This document shows positions 18,887 to 27,030 of a DNA stretch of 64,000 bases, piece by piece. The position numbers and the translations under genes are program-made. The notes beneath the pieces are model-generated. The model searched no databases, was not told the DNA's origin, and saw nothing but the letters and a program-made list of their open reading frames with translations. The stretch is from Mesonia algae (GTDB taxonomy: Bacteria > Bacteroidota > Bacteroidia > Flavobacteriales > Flavobacteriaceae), in assembly GCF_003253545.1 (NCBI RefSeq), contig NZ_QKYV01000008.1, forward strand, positions 1 through 64,000. Direction: 5' to 3'. Every line of letters starts with the position of its first letter. Position 1 is the first letter of the stretch.

Positions 18887-19072
18887 ATGATTAAAATTTT
18901 AGGGATTGTACTTACCGTTGCCGGAATGATTTGTTTAGTAATTGGAGTATTTGGTATTTTTGGAGAAATGAACATAGGTTTAAGTCCGTGGGCTTTTGCA
19001 ATTATAGGTTTAATATTTTTCCTTTCAGGAATTGGTATTGTTAAGAGAAAGAAAGACACCGACGAGGTTTAG
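18887..19072 (+). CDS. Small two-helix membrane protein
   Basis: The product has 61 residues with two hydrophobic segments, about 3-24 (ILGIVLTVAGMICLVIGVF) and 33-51 (SPWAFAIIGLIFFLSGIGI). A positive tail, VKRKKDTDEV, places the C-terminus in the cytoplasm. A TAACTTTA -7-like box lies about 25 bp upstream. The family is not recognised with certainty; many Bacteroidota encode similar glycine-rich two-helix proteins. The opposite-strand frame here is a shadow. Confidence 0.65.
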   Translation: MIKILGIVLTVAGMICLVIGVFGIFGEMNIGLSPWAFAIIGLIFFLSGIGIVKRKKDTDEV

Positions 19073-19099
19073 TATATAATTAATTTTCCGCTTTAGCGA

Positions 19100-19936
19100 A
19101 TGAAAAAGAAATTTCAAAAATATCTGCCTAAGATTATAGGGATGCAACTTAATTCACAGCATCTTATTCAACCTCAAAAAGCAGCTTCTAAAGCTTTTTA
19201 TTTATTTTGTTCGCCAAGAAGAGGACGAGTAAAACCAGAACAAGAAGATTTTTTAAACAACGCTAAAGCGGAAGTTTTTAATTTTCAGAATAAAAAAATA
19301 CAAACCTACAGATGGCCAGGAAGCAAAAAAAGAATTTTATTAGTGCACGGCTGGGAAAGTAATACACATCGTTGGGAAGAATTTATAAAAAAACTTCAGA
19401 AGGAAGATTATGATATTTTCGCTTTTGATGCACCTGCTCACGGTTATTCTGAAGGAAAAATAATAAATGTCCCTCTTTACGCAAGCGCTTTGCAGGAAAT
19501 GGTTAATCAAATTACACCAAGTATTATTGTGGGTCACAGTATTGGTGCTATGACAACAGTTTTTCATCAGCATCAATATAATAATAATGTTGAAAAGTTG
19601 GTTCTATTAGGTCCGCCGTCTGAGCTGAGCTCCATTATGGATGACTATCAAAAAATTCTTAAGTTAAAACCTCGAGTAATGAAAAGTTTAGAAGACTACT
19701 TTCATCAACAGCTTGGGTATCGCTTTAAAGAATTTTCAATTGCAAAATTTGCAAAGGCAATAAGACAACCAGGACTTATTATTCACGATGAATATGATAA
19801 GATCGCACCCATTTCTGCCTCTAAGGCAATTAATAATGAATGGAAAAACTCTAAGCTTATCATTACCGAAGGTGCTGGACACTCTTTAAATAATGATTCT
19901 ATACATAACAATATTCTAAATTTTATCAATAACTAA
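19100..19936 (+). CDS. Alpha/beta hydrolase
   Basis: The 278-residue protein has the alpha/beta hydrolase core: an oxyanion strand [25 protein letters not shown], and the nucleophile elbow GHSIGA with Ser147. The acid lies in HDEYDKIAP and the catalytic His in [10 protein letters not shown] near the C-terminus. All three triad members are present, so it is probably active; the substrate is unknown. There is no signal peptide, which suggests the cytoplasm. The ATG at 19100 directly abuts a palindrome-family site (19085-19100). rluF follows 10 bp downstream. Confidence 0.88.
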   Translation: MKKKFQKYLPKIIGMQLNSQHLIQPQKAASKAFYLFCSPRRGRVKPEQEDFLNNAKAEVFNFQNKKIQTYRWPGSKKRILLVHGWESNTHRWEEFIKKLQKEDYDIFAFDAPAHGYSEGKIINVPLYASALQEMVNQITPSIIVGHSIGAMTTVFHQHQYNNNVEKLVLLGPPSELSSIMDDYQKILKLKPRVMKSLEDYFHQQLGYRFKEFSIAKFAKAIRQPGLIIHDEYDKIAPISASKAINNEWKNSKLIITEGAGHSLNNDSIHNNILNFINN

Positions 19937-19946
19937 ATCGTACATT

Positions 19947-20747
19947 TTGTCGCAAGAAAACCTCACCAGAATTAACAAGTACCTTAGTGAAGCAGGCTTC
20001 TGTTCTCGTAGAAAAGCCGATAAATTAATTGAAGAAGGCAAAGTGACCATTAATGGAAAAGTTCCAGAAATGGGAACAAAAATCGCTGAAGGTGATGAAG
20101 TAAGAGTTAGCGGCGAGTTAATTGTACCAAAAGAAAAACCAGTTTACATTGCGTTTCACAAACCTATAGGAATTGTTTGTACCACCGATACTTCTGTAGA
20201 AAAAGATAACATCATAGATTATATTAATTACCCTACTCGTATTTTTCCAATTGGGAGGTTAGATAAACCTAGTGAAGGTCTTATTTTACTTACCAATGAC
20301 GGAGATATTGTGAATAAGATCTTACGCTCAAGAAATAATCATGGGAAAGAATATTTGGTAAAAGTAAAAAGACCTGTGACCGATGCTTTTATTGAAAGAA
20401 TGTCTAATGGAGTTCCTATTCTTGATACAGTAACAAAAAAATGTGATGTAGAAAAAGTGAGTTCGCACGAATTTAGAATTGTACTTACGCAAGGTCTCAA
20501 TAGACAAATTAGGCGTATGTGTGAATATTTAGATTATGAAGTAGTTAAACTAAAGCGGATTAGAATCATGAACATCAAATTAGATGTTCCCGTGGGCAAG
20601 TATAGAGATTTGACCACTGAAGAATTAAAAGAATTAAACGCACTCATCTCGTCTTCTAGTAAAACCGAAGAAGCCTCTAGAAATAAGCCTCAACAAGCTA
20701 CTTCTAAAAAGTTTGACAGATCTTCAAGAAACAGAGGAAAAAACTAA
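19947..20747 (+). CDS. rluF: 23S rRNA pseudouridine synthase, RluF type
   Basis: The 266-residue protein has an S4 RNA-binding domain (about 6-55: [20 protein letters not shown]) and an RsuA-type catalytic domain. The catalytic Asp is in [47 protein letters not shown] and [13 protein letters not shown] are close to RluF rather than RluB or RluE. The enzyme isomerises uridine around position 2604 of 23S rRNA. A basic Ser/Lys/Arg-rich tail extends past about residue 232. The start must be TTG at 19947 because the first in-frame ATG is 40 codons further, inside the S4 domain. Confidence 0.92.
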   Translation: MSQENLTRINKYLSEAGFCSRRKADKLIEEGKVTINGKVPEMGTKIAEGDEVRVSGELIVPKEKPVYIAFHKPIGIVCTTDTSVEKDNIIDYINYPTRIFPIGRLDKPSEGLILLTNDGDIVNKILRSRNNHGKEYLVKVKRPVTDAFIERMSNGVPILDTVTKKCDVEKVSSHEFRIVLTQGLNRQIRRMCEYLDYEVVKLKRIRIMNIKLDVPVGKYRDLTTEELKELNALISSSSKTEEASRNKPQQATSKKFDRSSRNRGKN

Positions 20748-20796
20748 CATATTTTTAAGGGTTTTATAATTTGATCTTGGTAACTTTAAATAAAAA

Positions 20797-21036
20797 ATGG
20801 AAAAGCCAAGAATTAAAAACGAAGACCAATACGAAGCTTTAAGAGATAAAGGCTATAGCAAAGAAAAATCTGCAAGAATAGCGAACACCCCAAATTCAGG
20901 AGAAAAAGGAGGTAAAGCTAAAAAGTATGAAGATTGGACAAAAGAAGAGCTTTACAGTCAAGCTAAAAATGTTGGGATTGACGATCGTTCAAAAATGAAT
21001 AAAGAAGAATTAATTAAAGCGCTAAGAAATAATTAA
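20797..21036 (+). CDS. Small Rho-N/SAP-like protein
   Basis: The 79-residue protein has an N-terminal half with YEALRDKGYSKEKSARIANTP and a glycine/lysine link. The C-terminal half (WTKEELYSQAKNVGID and KMNKEELIKALRNN) is a helix-extended-helix of the Rho N-terminal/SAP type that often binds nucleic acid. It resembles short bacterial proteins of the DUF7218 type, though this name is from memory. It begins a compact cluster: the VOC gene starts 4 bp after its stop. TAACTTTA lies about 20 bp upstream. Exact function unknown. Confidence 0.75.
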   Translation: MEKPRIKNEDQYEALRDKGYSKEKSARIANTPNSGEKGGKAKKYEDWTKEELYSQAKNVGIDDRSKMNKEELIKALRNN

Positions 21037-21040
21037 GTCT

Positions 21041-21463
21041 ATGAGAAAAGTGCCTCCATTTCATTTAGCCATTCCCGTAAAAGACCTTAAATCTGCTCGA
21101 GAATTTTATACCGATACCCTCCATTTCAAAGAAGGCAGAAGTAGTGATCATTGGGTCGATTACGATTTTTTTGGGCATCAACTAGTTATTCATTTAGACC
21201 AAAACGAGCACTTGGCTTCAACTAAAAATCCTGTAGATGGAAAAAATGTACCTGTTCCTCATTTTGGTGTAGTACTACCTTGGGATATTTTTCAATCTTT
21301 TGCTGATCAACTAAAACAAAAAGAAATTGAATTTGAAATTGAGCCTTACACTAGGTTTAAAGGGAGAACTGGCGAGCAAATGACCATGTTTTTCTTTGAC
21401 CCTTCTGGAAACGCATTAGAGTTTAAGGCCTTTAAAGATCCCGACCAATTATTTGCTTCTTAA
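21041..21463 (+). CDS. VOC (glyoxalase-fold) family protein
   Basis: The 140-residue protein has two babbar modules. FHLAIPVKDLKSAREFYTD supplies the first metal-ligand position (His), HFGVVL the second-module His and GNALEFKAF the terminal Glu. Members include glyoxalases, dioxygenases and antibiotic-resistance proteins; the sequence alone does not choose between these. It sits between the Rho-N-like gene and a permease gene with 4-bp gaps on each side, so it is probably translated from one mRNA with them. Confidence 0.88.
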   Translation: MRKVPPFHLAIPVKDLKSAREFYTDTLHFKEGRSSDHWVDYDFFGHQLVIHLDQNEHLASTKNPVDGKNVPVPHFGVVLPWDIFQSFADQLKQKEIEFEIEPYTRFKGRTGEQMTMFFFDPSGNALEFKAFKDPDQLFAS

Positions 21464-21467
21464 GTAT

Positions 21468-22544
21468 ATGAAAAAACTACAACCTGAATTTGTTAGACAA
21501 ATTTTCACCCTATTACTCATCTTAGTTATAGGTTACCTCATTTTTATAGAAATGGTTCCGTACCTATCAGGTGTTTTAGGAGCAATCACATTCTATGTGC
21601 TTCTTAAAAAATGGATGTCTAAATTGGTTCAAAGAGGATGGAACCAAGATTTGGCTGCTGCGGTACTTATGATATTTTCCTTTATCGGAATTTTAATTCC
21701 TATTTCTGGAATTGTACTTATGCTCACTTCAAAAATAGGGAAAGCGGTAAATAATTCAGAAAAAGTTGTCAATGCCTTTAAGCAACAAATGACCGATTGG
21801 GAACACGCGGCCAATTACGAATTTACCAATCAAATTAATACGAGTGAGATAGGAAGTTGGGTATCTAACAATTTACAAAGTTTAGCTGGGGGTACCTTTG
21901 ATGCTTTTATCGCAATAGGAATTATGTACTTTCTCCTCTACTACCTGCTCACTAATAGAAAAAAAATTGGCGAATCTATCAATGAATATGTACCAATAAA
22001 CGCAGAGAATTTAAGCCTTATTCGCAAGGAAAGTACAGAAATGGTAAAGGCCAATGCTATAGGAATTCCTTTAGTTGCTCTATGTCAAGGTATCATTGCT
22101 CTTATTGGATTTCTTATTTTTGGTGTGCCAGATCCGTTCTTTTGGTTTGTCATTACCACTATAGGTTCTATGATTCCATTTGTAGGTACTGCAATAGGTA
22201 TTTTACCAGTAACGATCTTATTATTTGCACAAGGGAACAACTGGCAAGCTGTAGCTATTTTAATTTACGGAACAGTAATTGTTGGAAGTACTGATAATAT
22301 CATTAGGTTATATGTACTTAGAAGACTATCAGACGTACATCCACTAATTACGCTTTTGGGAGTTGTCGTTGGTGTTCCATTATTCGGGTTTATAGGTCTT
22401 ATATTCGGACCTCTATTAGTATCCTTATTCTTACTTATTGTTAAAATATACAAGAAGGAGTATGGAAAAAGTAATACTCACGAATCAATCCCAAAAGCAG
22501 AAGACGAAGAACTTGATAAAAAAGCAGAATCTAAAAAACTATAA
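21468..22544 (+). CDS. AI-2E family transporter (permease)
   Basis: From the ATG at 21468 the protein has 358 residues; an in-frame TTG 15 bases earlier lies inside the VOC gene and is less likely. Paired helices at the start (about 9-30 and 32-45) and a long amphipathic middle region are followed by four to five C-terminal helices. These carry IGSMIPFVGTAIGILPV and GSTDNIIRLYVLRRLSDVHPLITLLGVVVG, the hallmark of the AI-2E/PerM/YdgG family. Members export small solutes or serve as Na+/H+ antiporters; the substrate is open. The tail is charged (EDEELDKKAESKKL). The DUF1232 gene follows 2 bp after the stop. Confidence 0.9.
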   Translation: MKKLQPEFVRQIFTLLLILVIGYLIFIEMVPYLSGVLGAITFYVLLKKWMSKLVQRGWNQDLAAAVLMIFSFIGILIPISGIVLMLTSKIGKAVNNSEKVVNAFKQQMTDWEHAANYEFTNQINTSEIGSWVSNNLQSLAGGTFDAFIAIGIMYFLLYYLLTNRKKIGESINEYVPINAENLSLIRKESTEMVKANAIGIPLVALCQGIIALIGFLIFGVPDPFFWFVITTIGSMIPFVGTAIGILPVTILLFAQGNNWQAVAILIYGTVIVGSTDNIIRLYVLRRLSDVHPLITLLGVVVGVPLFGFIGLIFGPLLVSLFLLIVKIYKKEYGKSNTHESIPKAEDEELDKKAESKKL

Positions 22545-22546
22545 CT

Positions 22547-22957
22547 ATGGGAATATTTAACAGAAACAAAGAAGTTGATGAAGCTTTTGTAAGAAAGCAA
22601 GCATCTGAAGTATCTCCACAAGATCTAGATACTACCATTTCAAAAGAAAAACAAATTGATCAAAAAATTGCTAATTCTGGTGTACTCGAAAAATATGCCT
22701 CTTTAGCCAAGCTCATGCTAAAAATGTTGAAAGATTATAGAAATGGATTATATCGAGAAGTTCCTTGGTTTACCATAGGTTCTATCATATTTTCACTTTT
22801 ATATGTTTTGAACCCTTTTGATCTTGTGCCCGATTTTATACCAGGCTTGGGTTATATAGATGATTTGAGTGTATTAACTTTTGCTCTTAGATTTATAGAA
22901 ACAGATTTACATTCTTACTTAGATTGGAAAATTGAAGAAGCAGAACAACCTGTATAA
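22547..22957 (+). CDS. DUF1232 (YkvA-like) membrane protein
   Basis: The 136-residue protein has a charged N-terminal helix region (1-60). The DUF1232 core follows: VPWFTIGSIIFSLLYVLNPFDLVPDFIPGLG is the conserved NPxDLxPD segment, and YIDDLSVL follows it. One or two membrane helices are likely. Function is not established for the family. It is the last gene of the cluster starting at 20797, and its stop abuts a shared terminator. Confidence 0.88.
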   Translation: MGIFNRNKEVDEAFVRKQASEVSPQDLDTTISKEKQIDQKIANSGVLEKYASLAKLMLKMLKDYRNGLYREVPWFTIGSIIFSLLYVLNPFDLVPDFIPGLGYIDDLSVLTFALRFIETDLHSYLDWKIEEAEQPV

Positions 22958-22986
22958 AAAAAGCCTCCAGTTGGAGGCTTTTTTTT
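22956..22986. terminator. Bidirectional terminator between the DUF1232 gene and folD
   Basis: A GCCTCC/GGAGGC stem with long A and T flanks forms a 13-bp inverted repeat around AGTT. The folD stop codon (22985-22987) overlaps the T tract, so the two convergent genes share it. Confidence 0.88.
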
Positions 22987-23875
22987 ATGATCTTTCTCTT
23001 AGACGATGACGTTCTCTCGCCAATAATGTATTTTTAAGCAACATAGCGATTGTCATTGGCCCCACTCCTCCAGGTACTGGAGTGATATGTGAAGCTCTAT
23101 TTTTTACATTCTCAAAATCTACATCTCCAGTAATCACATAACCTTTTTCTGCGGTCTCATCTGGCACTCTAGTAATCCCCACATCAATTACTACAGCATC
23201 ATCTTTTATCATTTCTGCTTTTAAGAAATGAGGGATACCTACTGCAATAATAATGATATCGGCTTGAGAAGTAATCTGAGTTATATTTTTAGTATACTTA
23301 TGAGTTAAAGTTACCGTAGAGTTACCAGGAAAACCACTTCTTCCCATTAAAATACTCATAGGCCTACCTACGATATGACTTCTACCAATTACTACTGTAT
23401 GCTTTCCTTTCGTAGGAATATCATAACGCTCTAAAAGCTCTAAAATCCCAAAAGGAGTTGCTGGTATAAAAGAAGTCATATCTAAAGACATCTTACCAAA
23501 ATTAGTTGGATGAAAACCATCTACATCTTTATCTGGATCAACCGCCATTAAGACTTGTTGTGTATTTATTTGAGGAGGTAAAGGCAATTGCACAATAAAC
23601 CCGTCAATGTTATCATCTTGGTTTAATTCCTCTATTTTGTCTAACAATTCTATTTCACTAGTCGTACTAGACATTCTTACTAAGGTAGACTCAAATCCTA
23701 CACGTTCACATGCCTTAACTTTACTATTCACGTAAGTTTTACTTGCTCCATCATTACCTACGATGATTGCCGCAAGATGAGGAACCTTCTCCCCTTTTTG
23801 TTTCATTTTTGAAACTTCTTCAGCAATTTCATTTTTAATGTCATTGCTAACTTTTTTTCCGTCTAAAATTGTCAT
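22985..23875 (-). CDS. folD: Methylenetetrahydrofolate dehydrogenase/cyclohydrolase
   Basis: FolD oxidises 5,10-methylene-THF and hydrolyses the product to 10-formyl-THF in one-carbon metabolism. The protein has 296 residues. The catalytic Lys is in YVNSKVKACERVGF, the folate-binding loop is QLPLPPQI, the NADP site is VVIGRSHIVGRPMSILM and the family terminator motif is PVPGGVGPMTIAML. It lies 55 bp downstream of ffh, with a terminator-like hairpin between them, and no separate promoter box is visible. Expression may therefore be by read-through. Confidence 0.96.
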   Translation of the reverse strand: MTILDGKKVSNDIKNEIAEEVSKMKQKGEKVPHLAAIIVGNDGASKTYVNSKVKACERVGFESTLVRMSSTTSEIELLDKIEELNQDDNIDGFIVQLPLPPQINTQQVLMAVDPDKDVDGFHPTNFGKMSLDMTSFIPATPFGILELLERYDIPTKGKHTVVIGRSHIVGRPMSILMGRSGFPGNSTVTLTHKYTKNITQITSQADIIIIAVGIPHFLKAEMIKDDAVVIDVGITRVPDETAEKGYVITGDVDFENVKNRASHITPVPGGVGPMTIAMLLKNTLLARERHRLRERS

Positions 23876-23893
23876 TCTTATAAGAATTAAAAA

Positions 23894-23919
23894 GGGCTAA
23901 AGTTTTTGCACTTTAGCCC
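23894..23919 (-). terminator. Terminator or attenuator between ffh and folD
   Basis: Arms GGGCTAAAG and CTTTAGCCC with an 8-base loop are followed on the minus strand by TTTTTAATT. It may be leaky, because no folD promoter is apparent. Confidence 0.75.
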
Positions 23920-23930
23920 CAATTAGTCAT

Positions 23931-25259
23931 TTATTGCATTCCTTTCATCATCTGCATCATACGCTTTCCGCCCCCACCTTGCATCATCTTCATCATTTTG
24001 CTCATTTGGTCGAATTGCTTTAACAGTTGATTTACTTGTGTTACTGAAGTCCCAGAACCTTTTCCTATACGTTTCTTTCTACTTGCGTTGATTACTGAAG
24101 GTTGAGTTCTTTCTTCGGGTGTCATAGAATGAATAATAGCTTCAATATGTTTAAAAGCATCGTCATCTATATCTATATCTTTCATCATTTTTCCCGCACC
24201 AGGGATCATTCCGACAAGGTCTTTCATATTCCCCATCTTTTTTACCTGCTGAATTTGTTTTAAGAAATCATCAAATCCAAATTGATTTTTGGCAATTTTC
24301 TTTTGAAGTTTTCTAGCTTCTTCTTCATCATATTGATCTTGCGCTCTCTCTACTAAAGATACAACATCTCCCATCCCAAGAATACGATCGGCCATACGCT
24401 CTGGATAGAACACATCTATTGCTTCCATTTTCTCTCCTGTACCAATAAACTTAATTGGTTTATTTACTACAGATTTAATAGAAATTGCTGCTCCCCCACG
24501 AGTATCACCATCTAATTTGGTAAGAATTACCCCATCAAAATTCAATACATCATTAAAGGCCTTAGCTGTATTTACAGCATCTTGCCCCGTCATAGAATCT
24601 ACCACAAAAAGAGTCTCTTGTGGCTGGATAGCGTTATGAATATTAGAAATTTCGGTCATCATCGCTTCATCTACAGCTAAACGACCTGCGGTATCTATAA
24701 TAACTACATTATGCCCATTTTCTTTAGCATAAGCCAATGCCTTTTCTGAAATAGCTACTGGATTCTTTTCTTCTCTATCTGAAAATACCTCAACACCTAT
24801 TTGATCACCAACTACGTGTAATTGATCGATTGCCGCAGGACGATAAACATCACAAGCAACGAGAAGAGGTTTCTTTGTTTTCTTTGTTTTTAAGAAATTA
24901 GCTAGTTTACCAGAAAAAGTAGTTTTACCACTACCTTGAAGACCTGACATTAAAATAATACTTGGGTCACCAGAAAGATTAATCCCAGCAACTTCGCCTC
25001 CCATTAATTTAACAAGCTCATCTTTAACAAGCTTCACCATTAATTGTCCTGGCTTAAGACTAGAAAGTACATCTTGCCCCAAAGCCTTTTCTTTTACCGT
25101 ACTGGTAAACTCTTTGGCAATTTTATAATTCACATCGGCATCTACTAAGGCACGACGCACCTCTTTTAAGGTTTCGGCTACATTAACCTCAGTAATCTGT
25201 CCGTGTCCTTTTAAGACGTGTAATGCTTTATCTAGCTTATCACTTAAATTATCAAACAT
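23931..25259 (-). CDS. ffh: Signal recognition particle protein Ffh
   Basis: Ffh binds signal peptides of nascent chains and delivers them to FtsY at the membrane. The 442-residue protein has an N domain (about 1-95), a GTPase domain with GLQGSGKTTFSGKLA, DVYRPAAIDQL, IIDTAGRLA and TKLDGDTRGG, and a methionine-rich M domain ending in GKRMMQMMKGMQ. It pairs with SRP RNA, which is not in the window. It has a clear -7 box at 25286-25293 and a hairpin after the stop. Confidence 0.97.
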   Translation of the reverse strand: MFDNLSDKLDKALHVLKGHGQITEVNVAETLKEVRRALVDADVNYKIAKEFTSTVKEKALGQDVLSSLKPGQLMVKLVKDELVKLMGGEVAGINLSGDPSIILMSGLQGSGKTTFSGKLANFLKTKKTKKPLLVACDVYRPAAIDQLHVVGDQIGVEVFSDREEKNPVAISEKALAYAKENGHNVVIIDTAGRLAVDEAMMTEISNIHNAIQPQETLFVVDSMTGQDAVNTAKAFNDVLNFDGVILTKLDGDTRGGAAISIKSVVNKPIKFIGTGEKMEAIDVFYPERMADRILGMGDVVSLVERAQDQYDEEEARKLQKKIAKNQFGFDDFLKQIQQVKKMGNMKDLVGMIPGAGKMMKDIDIDDDAFKHIEAIIHSMTPEERTQPSVINASRKKRIGKGSGTSVTQVNQLLKQFDQMSKMMKMMQGGGGKRMMQMMKGMQ

Positions 25260-25285
25260 AGTCTTTCTTCTATTTTTAAGATTTG

Positions 25286-25293
25286 CAAAGTTA
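25286..25293 (-). promoter_or_regulatory. -7 box of ffh promoter
   Basis: TAACTTTG on the minus strand lies 27 bp before the ffh ATG and matches TAnnTTTG exactly. The -33 position has no clear TTG. Confidence 0.55.
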
Positions 25294-25351
25294 AGGATTA
25301 GATGTTTAACTATAAAGTCTTAATGCATGAAAATAGAAATTTATAAAAGCA

Positions 25352-25383
25352 AAAAAGACTGACAATAAATTGACAGTCTTTTT
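25352..25383. terminator. Orphan terminator-like hairpin upstream of ffh
   Basis: 10-bp arms AAAAAGACTG and CAGTCTTTTT, with an extra CA/TG pair inside, carry T tracts on both strands. It lies in the divergent ffh/ECF sigma interval, where no annotated gene ends. It could end a small RNA or block read-through. Confidence 0.65.
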
Positions 25384-25555
25384 ACCAAAACAACAAAAAA
25401 CTATTTACTTTCTATGGCGTTCATTTTTTACAAAAGGTCTAGTTTTATAAAAAAAGTTTTTCAAAAGGGTTAATTATCTATATAACAACACATTTACAAA
25501 AACTCCTAATAGCAACTCATATTTTTTTTTAATTTTACGGAAAACTCCAACTCAT

Positions 25556-26071
25556 ATGACCAAAAATTTACAAGACCATGTTTGCGAAGAGAGTGTTTTT
25601 GCTCGCTTATATGAAAAACACGCTAAAAACATTCATGATTTTCTATATTATAAGTTTGGAGAACTGCTTCAGCCAGAGGATAAAATGCAAGAAGCATTTG
25701 TAAAGTTATGGCAAAATTGCAAAAAGGTTCCGCCTAGTAAAGCAAAGAGTTTTCTTTTCACTGTCGCAAATAACCTTATGCTTAATGAGGTAAAACATCA
25801 AAAAGTAGTGTTGAAATATGAAAAAAGAAAAACCCAGCATCAAGATCATCAAGACCCTCAATTTTTATTAGAGGAACAGGAATACCTCAAAAAATATCAA
25901 AAAGCACTTGCTAGCCTTACCGAATCCCAACGGGTTGCTTTTTTGCTAAATCGTACTGAAGGTAAAAAACACAAGGAGATTGCAGAAATCCTCAATATTT
26001 CTCAAAAAGCAGTAGAGAAGAGAATTTATGGAGCCTTGAAAAAAATCCGTAAAGAAATAAAAGGAATTTAA
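25556..26071 (+). CDS. ECF sigma factor, FecI-like
   Basis: The 171-residue product is an RNA polymerase sigma-70 factor of the extracytoplasmic-function class. Region 2 spans about 17-80: FARLYEKHAKNIHDFLYYKFG, then EDKMQEAFVKLWQNC. Region 4 spans about 110-168: LASLTESQRVAFLLNRTEGKKHKEIAEILNISQKAVEKRIYGALKKIRK. The anti-sigma gene and a TonB receptor follow, the standard cell-surface signalling set of Bacteroidota. A -7-like TAATTTTA lies about 20 bp before the ATG. The signal and regulon are not visible. Confidence 0.93.
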   Translation: MTKNLQDHVCEESVFARLYEKHAKNIHDFLYYKFGELLQPEDKMQEAFVKLWQNCKKVPPSKAKSFLFTVANNLMLNEVKHQKVVLKYEKRKTQHQDHQDPQFLLEEQEYLKKYQKALASLTESQRVAFLLNRTEGKKHKEIAEILNISQKAVEKRIYGALKKIRKEIKGI

Positions 26072-26124
26072 AAAAGAAGTAGGATAAATTGCAAGGTTGT
26101 TGTTCTATAGGTAGAAAATAAAGC

Positions 26125-27030
26125 ATGAAAGAAGAAGAAATCATAAAGAAGTGGTTAGATAACGAAACGTTATCTGGAGAGGAATTGCAATTTTTGCAAG
26201 AAAATGAAGCTTTTAAAGACTATCAAAAAATTGCAGAAAATGCAACCTATTTTAAAGCTCCACAAATAGATATTCATAATGGATTAAAATCTGTTGTAGA
26301 AAAAACCAGGGAGAAAAAATCTAAAAAAGTTTGGATAAATCAGCTTACTAGGATCGCTGCTATTTTAGTTATTGCCATAGGATCTTACTTTTTATTTTTT
26401 CATTCTACACAAACTCAAGTCGACACTTTAGCTAATGTCACAAAACAGATAAATTTACCCGACGACTCTGAAGTGACTTTAAATGCCGGATCATCTATCT
26501 CTTACAACAAAGATACTTGGACTGGAAACAGAGAAGTTCATTTAGACGGAGAAGCTTTTTTTAAGGTAGCTAAAGGGAAAAAATTTACAGTAATTACATC
26601 CTTAGGTGAAGTGAGTGTTTTAGGAACCCAGTTTAACGTAAAACAGAGAAATAATTCTATTTATGTAGATTGCTATGAAGGACTTGTAGAGGTGAAAATT
26701 AATAATAAACGTATAAAACTTCCTGCAGGGAAGAGTATAGCTTTTCGAAATAAACAACTTAACGAATATGAAAATACTGCAAATGCTTCGACATGGCTTC
26801 AAGGTAAAAGCACCTTTAAGAGTGTTCCGCTAAGAGAAGTATTTAAAGAATTTGAAAGACAGTACGATATTAAAATTCAAGCTAAAAACCTTACTTTAAA
26901 TCAAGATAAATTGTTTACTGGTAGTTTTACTCATAAAAACATCGAAACCGCAATAAAATCAATTACTTTGCCGTTTGGATTAGACTATAGTATTCAAGAA
27001 GATGAGATTATCGTGAGTGCCCGTGAGTAA
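26125..27030 (+). CDS. FecR-type anti-sigma factor
   Basis: The 301-residue protein has a cytoplasmic N-terminal sigma-binding part (1-70) and one membrane helix at about 73-91 (IAAILVIAIGSYFLFF). The periplasmic FecR domain includes INLPDDSEVTLNAGSSISY, REVHLDGEAFFKVAKGK and GTQFNVK. A C-terminal DUF4974 domain holds FKSVPLREVFKEFERQYDI. It binds and controls the sigma factor encoded 53 bp upstream, and would receive a signal from the receptor encoded downstream. Its stop overlaps the start of the receptor gene, which suggests coupled translation. Confidence 0.93.
   Translation: MKEEEIIKKWLDNETLSGEELQFLQENEAFKDYQKIAENATYFKAPQIDIHNGLKSVVEKTREKKSKKVWINQLTRIAAILVIAIGSYFLFFHSTQTQVDTLANVTKQINLPDDSEVTLNAGSSISYNKDTWTGNREVHLDGEAFFKVAKGKKFTVITSLGEVSVLGTQFNVKQRNNSIYVDCYEGLVEVKINNKRIKLPAGKSIAFRNKQLNEYENTANASTWLQGKSTFKSVPLREVFKEFERQYDIKIQAKNLTLNQDKLFTGSFTHKNIETAIKSITLPFGLDYSIQEDEIIVSARE

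Noticed and set aside
22082-22294. 70-codon plus-strand frame
   Set aside because: It lies out of frame within the AI-2E permease gene, and its Cys/Tyr-rich product is implausible.
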